Positions 1 through 5,942 are shown, counted from the first letter of the stretch. The stretch is DNA of 8,087 bases from an uncultured Bacillota bacterium (GCA_945921365.1 CAMEKL010000017.1:1-8087); one strand, 5' to 3'. Notes: generated by a model not told the origin, from the letters alone. Program-made: numbers and translations.

Positions 1-7
1 GTCATGT

Positions 8-47
8 AAAAAGAAATACGAAACACTTATTTCTAAATGTTTCGTAT
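8..47 (-). terminator. Intrinsic terminator of the tRNA-Ser gene
   Basis: On the minus strand, just past the CCA end of the tRNA, a perfect 10-bp inverted repeat (ATACGAAACA at 47-38 on the minus-strand reading, TGTTTCGTAT at 25-16) encloses a 12-nt loop. It is followed by the U-rich run TTCTTTTT (15-8). No T-run follows in the plus direction, so it acts only on the tRNA transcript. Confidence 0.85.
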
Positions 48-57
48 GACTCTCTAT

Positions 58-145
58 TGGCGGAGAGTTAGGGATTCGAACCCCAGGACCCTTTCAGGTC
101 AACGGTTTTCAAGACCGCCGCTTTCGACCGCTCAGCCAACTCTCC
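58..145 (-). tRNA. tRNA-Ser (anticodon TGA), CCA encoded
   Basis: The minus strand folds as a class II tRNA. The 7-bp acceptor stem GGAGAGT (145-139) pairs with ACTCTCC (68-62), with discriminator G at 61 and an encoded CCA at 60-58. The anticodon stem GCGGT/ACCGT holds the loop CTTGAAA, with anticodon TGA at 111-109, reading UCA serine codons. A T-loop GGTTCGAATCC is present, and there is a long variable arm between the anticodon and T stems, as expected of serine tRNAs. It has its own promoter upstream and a hairpin terminator downstream, so it is a single-gene unit. No base looks out of place and it should be functional. Confidence 0.97.
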
Positions 146-158
146 GTTTCTGTGCATG

Positions 159-187
159 AGAATAGCATAAAAAAATTTTGTTGTCAA
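159..187 (-). promoter_or_regulatory. Promoter of tRNA-Ser
   Basis: On the minus strand a consensus -35 TTGACA (187-182) is separated by 17 nt from -10 TATTCT (164-159). An extended -10 TG lies one base upstream of the -10 box (ATGCTATTCT). Transcription should begin near 152, a few nt before the mature 5' end at 145. This is the strongest promoter in the window, as expected for a stable RNA. Confidence 0.85.
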
Positions 188-214
188 TAAATTTTAACAA
201 ATATTTTCTTTAAC

Positions 215-255
215 TTGACTTTTTCTAAATTTCTATTATAAAATAACTATGGTGA
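215..255 (+). promoter_or_regulatory. Promoter and ribosome site of the PadR-type gene
   Basis: TTGACT (215-220) lies 16 nt upstream of TATAAA (237-242). The expected start of transcription is about 249, only about 11 nt before the ATG at 260. The Shine-Dalgarno GGTGA (251-255) is therefore at the very 5' end of the message. The promoter is divergent from the tRNA-Ser promoter within the same 114-bp gap. No operator dyad is evident, so autoregulation, common among PadR proteins, cannot be shown here. Confidence 0.6.
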
Positions 256-259
256 TTAT

Positions 260-1465
260 ATGAATTTTGAAATTTTTTCCATTCCACGTGGTCAACTTAA
301 TAATGTTGTTCTTTCCTGTATGTTTGAAAGGGATATGTATGGATATGAAATTATTGAGGATATTTTAAACAGATCTAACGGAAAAATTGAAATTAAACAA
401 CCAAGTCTTTACAGTTCATTAAAAAGGCTTGAGCAAGCAAAGTTGCTTTCTTCTTATTGGACAGATTCCGATCTTGGTGGTGATAGGCACTACTACAGCA
501 TCACTGACCTTGGCAAAAAAACTATTATCAGTTGGATGATGAAATTTGTTAAAAATAACAAACTGGGCGAAGAAGATGAGGTTTCAAATTTTTTGAATAA
601 TGAAGCAAAAATAAACAATTTTGAAAATAAAACTGAAATTGCTCAAAATGCTGACAAAAAAACTGAGATAAATATAGAAAAAGAAGAAAAAGTTGAGCCA
701 GTTAAAGAAGACACTGAAAGCAGCATTGCAAAAAGTTTGAAAGGCGGTCAATTGGATTTATTTAGTGAAATTAAAGTTCCAATTCAAGAAAAGGAAACAA
801 AAATTGAAAGAGCAAGCAGAATTGCTGGCGAGAATGAAAAAAACAAAATTGTTCAACTTAAAAGTTATTCTGAAAATGACAGAAAGAATGAATATATTGC
901 TCTAAAACAAAAAAACAAAAGTTTTATTAACAGTTTTTCAAGAGAAGCTAGTGACGAAAGAGTTACTGAAACAATTGCAAGCAATTTGGTGTATTCTCCA
1001 AAAGAAATAGAAACAGAAAGGAAAATTGAGCAAACAAACAACAGTGTGATATTAAACAAACAAGAGGAAAACTGCCAAAAAGAAAATTTAAATCGGTTTA
1101 GAGATGGAAGTTTTATAACAAATGGCAATGATGAAAAGATTGAAAAAACTCTTATTGACGCAAGCACGCAAACAGAAAGTCTGGTTAAAGATTATTCAGA
1201 CAAAACAGACGGAACCTTTCTTGAAAGAGATGAAAAACTTGATATAACACCAAGCGTTAAAAAAATTGAGCCTGCAACTTTAAACATTGAAAGTAAAAAT
1301 AACGCATATAGTTATGTTAAATTTGAAGAGAAAAAATTAGAAGAGACTAAAGTTGAAATTAAAGATAATTTAAAGCCACAAAAAAACAATTTCTTTTCAA
1401 GTTATCAAGGTCTTGCAACTTATTTTTCACAGCAAGGAATTGCTTTTAAAGAATATAGAAAATAA
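260..1465 (+). CDS. PadR-family winged-helix regulator with a long disordered charged tail
   Basis: The first ~95 of 401 residues form a PadR-type winged helix-turn-helix: YGYEI at 27-31, the recognition segment PSLYSSLKRLE at 48-58, and the wing GGDRHYYSIT at 73-82. PadR proteins are DNA-binding repressors, usually 100-180 residues with a C-terminal dimerising helix. Here residues ~100-380 are a Lys/Glu/Asn/Ser-rich, low-hydrophobicity tail with no recognisable domain and no membrane segment, so probably disordered. Within it QLDLF (164-168, bases 749-763) matches the bacterial sliding-clamp-binding consensus QL[SD]LF. The last ~20 residues (YQGLATYFSQQGIAFKEYRK) regain hydrophobic and aromatic residues and may be a small structured or docking element. 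The start is chosen for the GGTGA site 4 nt upstream. The gene is a single unit ended by a terminator overlapping its stop. DNA-binding identity is well supported; ligand, targets and tail function are unknown. Confidence 0.85.
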   Translation: MNFEIFSIPRGQLNNVVLSCMFERDMYGYEIIEDILNRSNGKIEIKQPSLYSSLKRLEQAKLLSSYWTDSDLGGDRHYYSITDLGKKTIISWMMKFVKNNKLGEEDEVSNFLNNEAKINNFENKTEIAQNADKKTEINIEKEEKVEPVKEDTESSIAKSLKGGQLDLFSEIKVPIQEKETKIERASRIAGENEKNKIVQLKSYSENDRKNEYIALKQKNKSFINSFSREASDERVTETIASNLVYSPKEIETERKIEQTNNSVILNKQEENCQKENLNRFRDGSFITNGNDEKIEKTLIDASTQTESLVKDYSDKTDGTFLERDEKLDITPSVKKIEPATLNIESKNNAYSYVKFEEKKLEETKVEIKDNLKPQKNNFFSSYQGLATYFSQQGIAFKEYRK

Positions 1466-1487
1466 TTCACCTTTTGGTGAATTTTTT
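1465..1487 (+). terminator. Terminator of the PadR-type gene
   Basis: The stem ATTCACC/GGTGAAT (1465-1471 and 1476-1482) with a TTTT loop is followed by a T-run to 1487. The stem begins on the last base of the TAA stop codon. Confidence 0.85.
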
Positions 1488-1493
1488 GTTACA

Positions 1494-1513
1494 TAAAAAC
1501 TTCAAATTGAAGT
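1494..1513 (-). terminator. Probable terminator of rnhA
   Basis: On the minus strand, 4 nt past the rnhA stop, the short dyad ACTTCA-ATT-TGAAGT (1513-1499) is followed by TTTT (1498-1495). The stem is weak and AT-rich, but flanking A and T runs can extend it. It lies back-to-back with the PadR gene terminator, giving a compact convergent pair. Confidence 0.6.
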
Positions 1514-1517
1514 GTTT

Positions 1518-1967
1518 TTAGTTTTGTTCGACTTTTATCTTTTGGACTTCGCTAACAGCAAGTCTGTCGCAAAGATTGTTAAGCTCGTCATCTGCATGAC
1601 CTTTAACTTTGTTGAATTCAATTGTGTGATAGTTTGTGAGCTTTAAAAGTTTTTCCCAAAGATCTTTATTTAGAACATCATGTTTGCTTGCTGTTTTCCA
1701 ATTATTCACCTGCCAAGAAACAATCCAATTTTGCAAAAATGCATTAACAACATAGGCACTGTCAGAATAAACTTTAACGTTGCAAGGTTCTTTAAGTGCT
1801 TCAAGGCCTTTAATAACTGCGGTTAGTTCCATTCTGTTATTTGTTGTTTCTTTTTCGCCACCAGAACAAGCTTTTTGATGCTGATTATATTTTAAAACAA
1901 ACGCCCAGCCACCTGCTCCTGGGTTGCCGCTGCACGCACCATCTGTGTATAAAATCACCTTTTTCAT
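1518..1967 (-). CDS. rnhA: Ribonuclease HI
   Basis: This 149-residue protein is a complete type 1 RNase H, which cleaves the RNA strand of RNA-DNA hybrids in the cytoplasm (R-loops, primer remnants). The catalytic carboxylates are all present: D9 in YTDGACSGNPG, E47 in NNRMELTA, D69 in YSDSAYV, and D134 in LCDRLA. H124 of KGHADDELNN corresponds to the catalytic-loop histidine. Spacing follows the E. coli enzyme (155 residues) closely. The Trp-rich basic segment around 81-95 corresponds to the substrate-binding handle. There is no extra N-terminal hybrid-binding domain. The ATG has no Shine-Dalgarno, and a -10 box ends 8 nt upstream, so the message is probably nearly leaderless. It converges on the PadR gene and lies downstream of the MetRS-like gene, but a terminator and its own promoter separate the two. 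Confidence 0.97.
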   Translation of the reverse strand: MKKVILYTDGACSGNPGAGGWAFVLKYNQHQKACSGGEKETTNNRMELTAVIKGLEALKEPCNVKVYSDSAYVVNAFLQNWIVSWQVNNWKTASKHDVLNKDLWEKLLKLTNYHTIEFNKVKGHADDELNNLCDRLAVSEVQKIKVEQN

Positions 1968-1975
1968 GCTCTGAT

Positions 1976-2002
1976 ATTATCACAATTACATCATATTTTC
2001 AA
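1976..2002 (-). promoter_or_regulatory. Candidate promoter of rnhA (near-leaderless)
   Basis: On the minus strand the extended -10 TGTGATAAT (box at 1981-1976) lies 15 nt after TTGAAA (2002-1997). Eight nt separate the -10 box from the ATG, so transcription should begin within about 2 nt of the start codon. The -35 spacing is short; the TGn extension may compensate. Confidence 0.5.
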
Positions 2003-2012
2003 GAAAATAAAG

Positions 2013-2036
2013 AAAAAAACTAGAAAAATTCTAGTT
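2013..2036 (-). terminator. Terminator of the MetRS-like gene
   Basis: The perfect stem AACTAGAA/TTCTAGTT (2036-2029 and 2025-2018 on the minus strand) with a 3-nt loop runs directly into a T-run (down to 2013), 12 nt past the stop codon. Confidence 0.88.
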
Positions 2037-2047
2037 TCTTATCTTTT

Positions 2048-4057
2048 TTAGTTTTCACTTGCTTTTTTTGCAAGTTCATCGAGTTGATACCGTGAACGCT
2101 TAAAGAAATCTTCTTTTTCTTTTAAGAAAGTGAGTTTGCGCTCTCTTGCTTTATCTAAAAGTTTGTAAAAATCTTCAAAAATGTTGTTCCAGTCATAACA
2201 AATGTTTTTGTCAAGGCCAATATAGTCTGCAACATTTTCACTGCTTTTTGGAACAATTGGATGAAGGAGAATATCCGCCACCACAGCCATCTGCATTGTG
2301 TTTGCAATTAAATTTGCTTTCTTTTCTTGAGTGTCTGCCCCGTTAATTTCTTTAACCCAAACTTTGTTTATATTTCTAATAAACACGTCAAGAGTGTTAT
2401 AAACAAGGTGGAACTTTTTGTCATACATAAACTTTTCAACGTCGAGTATTGCCTTTTTACAAACCTCTTTTGTTTCTTCACTTATCTCACCGCAAGGAAT
2501 TATTCCATCAAACTCTTTTTGAGTTGTGTAGAAAATTGTTCTTAAAATTCTGTTATACACATTTGTTAGAAGATTTCCTTCAATCACCATTGGGTCAATT
2601 TCATCTTCCTTCGCATTTAGATTGAACACTTTTGGAGACAAGCTAACGTTGTTGTTTGTTAAGTTCATTGCAAGGAAATGCATTCTAAACTGGTCGGAAG
2701 TGTAGAACTTTAAAAACTCCATTGCCATTGGTGGTTTAACATTTCCTGAAGAACTTGCTTTTGTGTTCATGTATAAAATGGACTTGATGGGATTGATTTT
2801 TGTTATTTGAAGCTCCCCTTCGCTATTTTCAATCTTCATTTCTTTATTCATTGCCATAAAGATTGCTTGCTGTGCTGGGCCATAAAAATATAAATTATCT
2901 TCACCCAAAAATTGATACACTTTTGCATCTTTACTGCACCAATATTTCTTCCATTCGTCTTCATTTTTGTTTTTAGCCTCTAAAAATGTTTTTGTAAAGG
3001 AAATAGGCGCCCAAAGGCTCTCTGGCCAAACATAGAAAGTTTGACCGCTAACGCCCAAAATTTCAGGACAAGGAACCCCCCAAGAAATATCTCCTGTAAG
3101 CCTAAATGGAGTGAGTGTTTTCCCTGTTCTATATCTAATTCCAGCATTAGCTAAAATTTCACATGCTTTTTCTCTATCTGTAAGTTTATCAAACACAATT
3201 GTTAAACTTGGAGCTTTCTCATTGTGTGGAAGTTCTTCAAATGATGGAAGAGAATTTTTAATTTTTTCAAACTTTCCAAAAAACTCATGTTTAATGTAAA
3301 TTTCTGGTTTTTTAAAGAACTCTCTAATTTCTTTAACCATAAAAGATGGCGTGTCACTTGTTCTGTCTATTGAATCTATCCATTCTTTCAAAACAGGAAT
3401 GCAATCTTCAAGGTTAAAATACAAGTTTTCAACCTTAACAAGCTCTGGCTTTTCGCCTGAAAGTTTACTTATTGGGTCGATTAAATCTTGTGGAAGATAT
3501 TGATGCCCAAGGTCGCATTCGTCTGCATATCCTTTTTCGCTTTGACAACCTTCAATTGGGCATTTCCCAACAACTTGCCTTCCGTTTAGAAGGCAACCAC
3601 ATTTTTTATCATAAAACTGCCAAGAAACGTGCTTTGAAACCTTGTTTGCGCTGGCAAGTCCACGAATAAAATTTTCACTCATTTCCTTGTGAATTTCACC
3701 GCTTCGTCCAAGTGCTGATGCGCCATAAAAATCAAAATCTACTTCAAAATTAGAAAATATTTCTCTTTGTTTTTGATAGTTACCGTTTATATATTCTTCA
3801 ATTGTTTCGTCTTTAAGCTTGCCACTTTCTTTAAGCATTCTGTAACTTTCAACTGCTGGCGAGCCATAGCAATCTGTGCCAGAAACAAAAATAACATTTT
3901 CGTTTCCGATTCTATCTTTCATAAATCTTGCAAAAATGTCTGCCCTTAGAGCCATTCCAACATGACCATAGTGAAGAAGCTTATTGCCATATGGCATGCC
4001 TGATGTGACAACTGCCCTTTTAGGGAAAACTGGTCTAGGCCTTGTAAAATTTTCCAT
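2048..4057 (-). CDS. Methionyl-tRNA-synthetase-like class I tRNA ligase, divergent
   Basis: This 669-residue cytoplasmic protein has the MetRS order of domains. The Rossmann half opens with SGMPYGNKLLHYGHVG (HIGH signature as HYGH, 29-32) and VSGTDCYG (59-65). The zinc knuckle follows (C153, C155, C166, C171, C181), then LTGDISWGVPCPE (320-332) and the signature loop KASSS (433-437) in place of KMSKS. A helical anticodon-binding half contains NLLTNVYNRILRTI and a conserved-looking VWVKE. Canonical MetRS attaches Met to tRNA-Met. Oddities: KMSKS keeps only K-x-S-x-S; the usual DEHG reads DCYG; the YVW-xDAPIGY pocket reads YVWPESLWAPISF; the GKD-xxxFH segment reads GEDNLYFYG; and an ~80-residue insertion (about 235-315) precedes the DISWG block. 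From memory it resembles a long MetRS-like group in Clostridia that coexists with ordinary MetRS; I cannot verify this. The start is set at 4057 because AGGAG (4067-4063) lies 5 nt upstream; the ATG at 4096 has no ribosome site. Ligase fold is near certain; amino-acid specificity is not. Confidence 0.82.
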   Translation of the reverse strand: MENFTRPRPVFPKRAVVTSGMPYGNKLLHYGHVGMALRADIFARFMKDRIGNENVIFVSGTDCYGSPAVESYRMLKESGKLKDETIEEYINGNYQKQREIFSNFEVDFDFYGASALGRSGEIHKEMSENFIRGLASANKVSKHVSWQFYDKKCGCLLNGRQVVGKCPIEGCQSEKGYADECDLGHQYLPQDLIDPISKLSGEKPELVKVENLYFNLEDCIPVLKEWIDSIDRTSDTPSFMVKEIREFFKKPEIYIKHEFFGKFEKIKNSLPSFEELPHNEKAPSLTIVFDKLTDREKACEILANAGIRYRTGKTLTPFRLTGDISWGVPCPEILGVSGQTFYVWPESLWAPISFTKTFLEAKNKNEDEWKKYWCSKDAKVYQFLGEDNLYFYGPAQQAIFMAMNKEMKIENSEGELQITKINPIKSILYMNTKASSSGNVKPPMAMEFLKFYTSDQFRMHFLAMNLTNNNVSLSPKVFNLNAKEDEIDPMVIEGNLLTNVYNRILRTIFYTTQKEFDGIIPCGEISEETKEVCKKAILDVEKFMYDKKFHLVYNTLDVFIRNINKVWVKEINGADTQEKKANLIANTMQMAVVADILLHPIVPKSSENVADYIGLDKNICYDWNNIFEDFYKLLDKARERKLTFLKEKEDFFKRSRYQLDELAKKASEN

Positions 4058-4074
4058 ATTATCTCCTAAGCAAG

Positions 4075-4103
4075 ATAATACAACACAAAGTGCCATTTTA
4101 CAA
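4075..4103 (-). promoter_or_regulatory. Candidate promoter of the MetRS-like gene
   Basis: On the minus strand TTGTAA (4103-4098), 17 nt, TATTAT (4080-4075). The predicted start near 4068 puts the AGGAG site at the 5' end of a leader of about 10 nt. This leaves no room for a T-box riboswitch, the usual control of tRNA ligase genes in Firmicutes. Read-through from the short gene upstream is also possible, since no terminator is visible between them. Confidence 0.5.
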
Positions 4104-4132
4104 GCATTTTTAAAACTATTTGCAAGTTTTTT

Positions 4133-4312
4133 TTACTTACTTTTCTTATCAAAATCTATCTTTTGACTGATTATAGTTGAAATCACACACGAAATTTGAC
4201 CTATAACTGTTCTTAAAAGGCAAAGCTCGTCTATGCTCTTGTTTTTAGAAATATCAATCGCTATCTGCGTTGCAAAAAGTGCCAATTTTTCTGGTGGCAT
4301 ATTTTCTAACAT
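4133..4312 (-). CDS. Small protein of 59 residues, resembles DUF6774-type Firmicutes proteins
   Basis: A short open frame fills the gap between the MetRS-like gene and the divergent gene at 4408. The product begins MLENMPPEKLALFATQIAID and continues with ISKNKSIDELCLLRTVIGQ and a segment ISCVISTIISQKIDFDKKSK. It is two predicted helices, LALFATQIAIDIS and DELCLLRTVIGQISCVISTI, joined at a short turn, with a charged end. The pattern (LA-LAT-x-IA..IS...S-x-DEL-x-LL....Q......I..Q) recalls the short DUF6774 family of Clostridia and other Firmicutes, whose function is unknown; this is from memory. There is no Shine-Dalgarno before ATG 4312 or the internal ATG at 4300. A candidate promoter places transcription start at about 4312, favouring a leaderless message. 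The stop lies 75 nt upstream of the ligase start, so co-transcription is possible. Codon use (GAA, AAA, ATA/ATT) resembles the neighbours. Confidence 0.68.
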   Translation of the reverse strand: MLENMPPEKLALFATQIAIDISKNKSIDELCLLRTVIGQISCVISTIISQKIDFDKKSK

Positions 4313-4319
4313 ATGATTA

Positions 4320-4347
4320 TTTATGAAAAAAATAAAATATTTGCCAA
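4320..4347 (-). promoter_or_regulatory. Candidate promoter of the 59-residue gene (leaderless)
   Basis: On the minus strand TTGGCA (4347-4342) is followed after 16 nt by CATAAA (4325-4320), or after 17 nt by ATAAAT (4324-4319). Either -10 lies 6-7 nt from the ATG at 4312, so transcription would start on the start codon. The -10 match is weak. Confidence 0.4.
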
Positions 4348-4354
4348 TTAGATA

Positions 4355-4404
4355 TTGATTTTTAAATATTTTTATGCTAGAATATGCAAGATTAAATAGG
4401 GGGG
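4355..4404 (+). promoter_or_regulatory. Promoter and ribosome site of the gene at 4408
   Basis: TTGATT (4355-4360), 17 nt, TAGAAT (4378-4383), with an extended -10 TG (ATGCTAGAAT). The predicted start is near 4390. The purine run AGGGGGG (4398-4404) lies 3 nt before the ATG and is the likely ribosome site. The promoter is head-to-head with that of the 59-residue gene. Confidence 0.75.
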
Positions 4405-4407
4405 ATT

Positions 4408-5712
4408 ATGGTTGAAAAATGTGAAGAATTAAAAAACTGGTCAACATTTTCAAACGGAACAAAAGAAGCATTGCTAATTGCAGAAAGAACAGGCTTTGAT
4501 TCTGCTGCTTTGTTTATGACAAAAAAATTTAATTGCAATCAAATGATTGGAATTTTGCAAGCGCTTGCAGACCCAAATCTTGCAGGCGAACTTTTTCCTG
4601 TTGATGTTTGGAAAAATAAGCATTTAACAAGAGTTAGAGGTGTCGCATCTGATGTTGATTTCTACTCTGAAAATAAATATAATTCCTATGCCCTTGTTGC
4701 TTTACCTTCAGATTCTTCAATAATTCAAGTTCCACTTGTTAATAACTACACAAAAAGCAATATATATCAAGGCGAAGTTAAATGCCCAAGATTTGAAAAA
4801 CTTGTTAAAATTTTTAACTCAAAACTTAAAAAACCAGTTGAATTTAAATCTCTTTCAACAAACAAAAAATATTATCGTGAAACAAAATCGACGTATGAAA
4901 TTTATAACAAACTGGATTTTCTTTCAACTTTTAAACTCAATGAATTTGATAAAATTGTTTTGATGGCAAATCTCACGGCAAATGAACTTTTATCCGAGTT
5001 TGTTGCAAAAAAACCAAACGCACTAAGTGAAAAAGAATCTAAACTAAATAAAAAAGAAATTGAGCTTGCAAAGGAACTTACAAATGACCTTCTAACTCTT
5101 GCAATTGTTAGATCAATTGACCTCGGAGACAATGAAATAGCTTATAGAATTGATGAGGCACTTAAACTTCAACTTTCAAACGATTTAGGATTGGCATCAA
5201 GTTCAGGAAGTGAAATTATAAAATTTGTTGCTTCTCTAACAGAAGCATGCACAGAGAATTTAACAAATAAACTTGATTTCTCAATAGAAAGAATTAGAGA
5301 GAATATGGAAAACATGGGCTTTAAATATAAAAAAGACCCAACAAATGTTGTTGAAGCAATTTTTGGTGCTGGAAATCTGGAAAAAACTTATGGCGTTGAA
5401 TTTAAAAAAGAACTAGTGGTTGAAGAAGTAAAAAAAGAACCAGTGGTTGAAATTATTAAAGCAGAAGATATGCCTAAAAATAAAGAAGCAAAACAAAAAG
5501 TTTTTCACGCACTTGCTGGTCCTGCACTTCAAGCAAAAATCACTCGTGCAAAACAGCTAATTCCTGGCCTTCTTGATGAGCAAATTTTAAGTCCACAACA
5601 AAGAAAAAAAGAAAACATTGAAACTGTAACTCCAGCTGTAACACTTCAATGCATTTTAAAGAAAAAAGGCAGAGAACATTTGTTTGTTCCAGTGAGAAAG
5701 CAAAAATCATAA
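4408..5712 (+). CDS. Unrecognised protein, 434 residues in this frame; probably 3'-frameshifted
   Basis: I do not recognise a family. There is no signal peptide, membrane segment or Cys metal site, so it is probably cytoplasmic. Residues 1-110 are mixed, with two loosely similar stretches (FDSAALFMTKKFNCNQMIGI and DVDFYSENKYNSYALVAL) that may be a degenerate repeat. Residues ~160-320 are predicted mostly helical and charged. Around 333-350 a short duplication KKELVVEEV/KKEPVVEII is encoded by a 27-nt direct repeat, followed by a basic, probably flexible end. The start has a purine-rich ribosome site and a good promoter. The frame stops at 5712, but the -1 frame stays open with typical codon use to 5912, where a strong terminator follows at once. 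Adding one A in the CAAAAATC run (5701-5708) would give one protein of 501 residues ending in the second frame. I infer a frameshift (assembly error, mutation or recoding), with two separate genes as the alternative. Confidence 0.8.
   Translation: MVEKCEELKNWSTFSNGTKEALLIAERTGFDSAALFMTKKFNCNQMIGILQALADPNLAGELFPVDVWKNKHLTRVRGVASDVDFYSENKYNSYALVALPSDSSIIQVPLVNNYTKSNIYQGEVKCPRFEKLVKIFNSKLKKPVEFKSLSTNKKYYRETKSTYEIYNKLDFLSTFKLNEFDKIVLMANLTANELLSEFVAKKPNALSEKESKLNKKEIELAKELTNDLLTLAIVRSIDLGDNEIAYRIDEALKLQLSNDLGLASSSGSEIIKFVASLTEACTENLTNKLDFSIERIRENMENMGFKYKKDPTNVVEAIFGAGNLEKTYGVEFKKELVVEEVKKEPVVEIIKAEDMPKNKEAKQKVFHALAGPALQAKITRAKQLIPGLLDEQILSPQQRKKENIETVTPAVTLQCILKKKGREHLFVPVRKQKS
5404..5451 (+). 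repeat. Two-copy 27-nt direct repeat inside the gene at 4408
   Basis: AAAAAAGAACTAGTGGTTGA (5404-5423) recurs 27 nt downstream (5431-5450) with one T-to-C change. In frame it encodes KKELVVEEV then KKEPVVEII. It looks like a recent slippage duplication in a flexible linker. Confidence 0.8.
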
Positions 5713-5912
5713 ACAATGTTGTTGAAAGAATTAAAGAACAACGCGAAGAAGATTTTGGAAAGTCAATTAAGAAAAATCTTAATGCAACTCTTAATGAAAT
5801 GTATAATGAAACTGACCAGAAAAAATCAACGGGAAAAATTGTTAGGGATATTGTTAAAACTCAAATTAAAAACAACAGCAAAAAACAAACTGTAAGAGAA
5901 CAAAACAACTAA
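5649..5912 (+). CDS. Probable C-terminal part of the 4408 protein in the -1 frame
   Basis: This frame overlaps the previous one by 64 nt and runs to TAA at 5910-5912. The part after about 5706 (IINNVVERIKEQREEDFGKS and onward) is Lys/Glu/Asn-rich and uses GAA, AAA, ATT and CTT like the neighbours, so it looks coding. The part before 5706 uses CAG, AGG and TCC, atypical here, while the 0 frame in the same bases uses AGA, CAA and CCA. That puts the frame change near the A5 run at 5702-5706. The frame's ATG (5649) has no ribosome site, and no promoter precedes it, arguing against an independent gene. The last ~68 residues are predicted helical then disordered. A terminator begins 2 nt after the stop, so the original gene end is probably here. 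No function can be assigned. Confidence 0.6.
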   Translation: MHFKEKRQRTFVCSSEKAKIINNVVERIKEQREEDFGKSIKKNLNATLNEMYNETDQKKSTGKIVRDIVKTQIKNNSKKQTVREQNN

Positions 5913-5913
5913 T

Positions 5914-5942
5914 AAAAAAGAGAGCAGACGCTCTCTTTTTTT
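5914..5942 (+). terminator. Strong terminator after the 4408-5912 gene
   Basis: GAGAGC (5920-5925), loop AGAC, GCTCTC (5930-5935), with flanking A6 and T7 runs that extend the stem and supply the U-tail. It starts 2 nt after the stop at 5912, marking the end of the plus-strand unit. Confidence 0.92.

Noticed and set aside
865..1167. 100-codon minus-strand frame inside the PadR tail, Phe/Leu/Ser-rich like a membrane protein
   Set aside because: It is the antisense of Lys/Glu-rich codons (AAA and GAA give TTT and TTC), has no ribosome site, and lies within a well-supported gene.
4058..4096. Upstream ATG at 4096 adding 13 residues to the MetRS-like protein
   Set aside because: It has no Shine-Dalgarno and overlaps the predicted promoter, while the ATG at 4057 has AGGAG at the right distance.
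2146..4166. Several plus-strand frames of 60-72 codons over the MetRS-like gene
   Set aside because: All are antisense shadows of a gene with clear domain signatures. None has a promoter or ribosome site.
5661..5668. Classical -1 slippery heptamer (A AAA AAG) for programmed frameshifting
   Set aside because: The 0-frame reads AAG AAA AAA GGC, so tandem slippage would mispair the P-site tRNA on GAA, and no clear stimulatory hairpin follows. Slippage remains possible but is not the best explanation.
5716..5892. Frame starting ATG at 5716, in the same phase as the 4408 gene, just after its stop
   Set aside because: Its Leu/Lys-rich product uses TTA, TTG and ATA codons unlike the neighbours. 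The -1 frame over the same bases has typical codon use and reaches the terminator.
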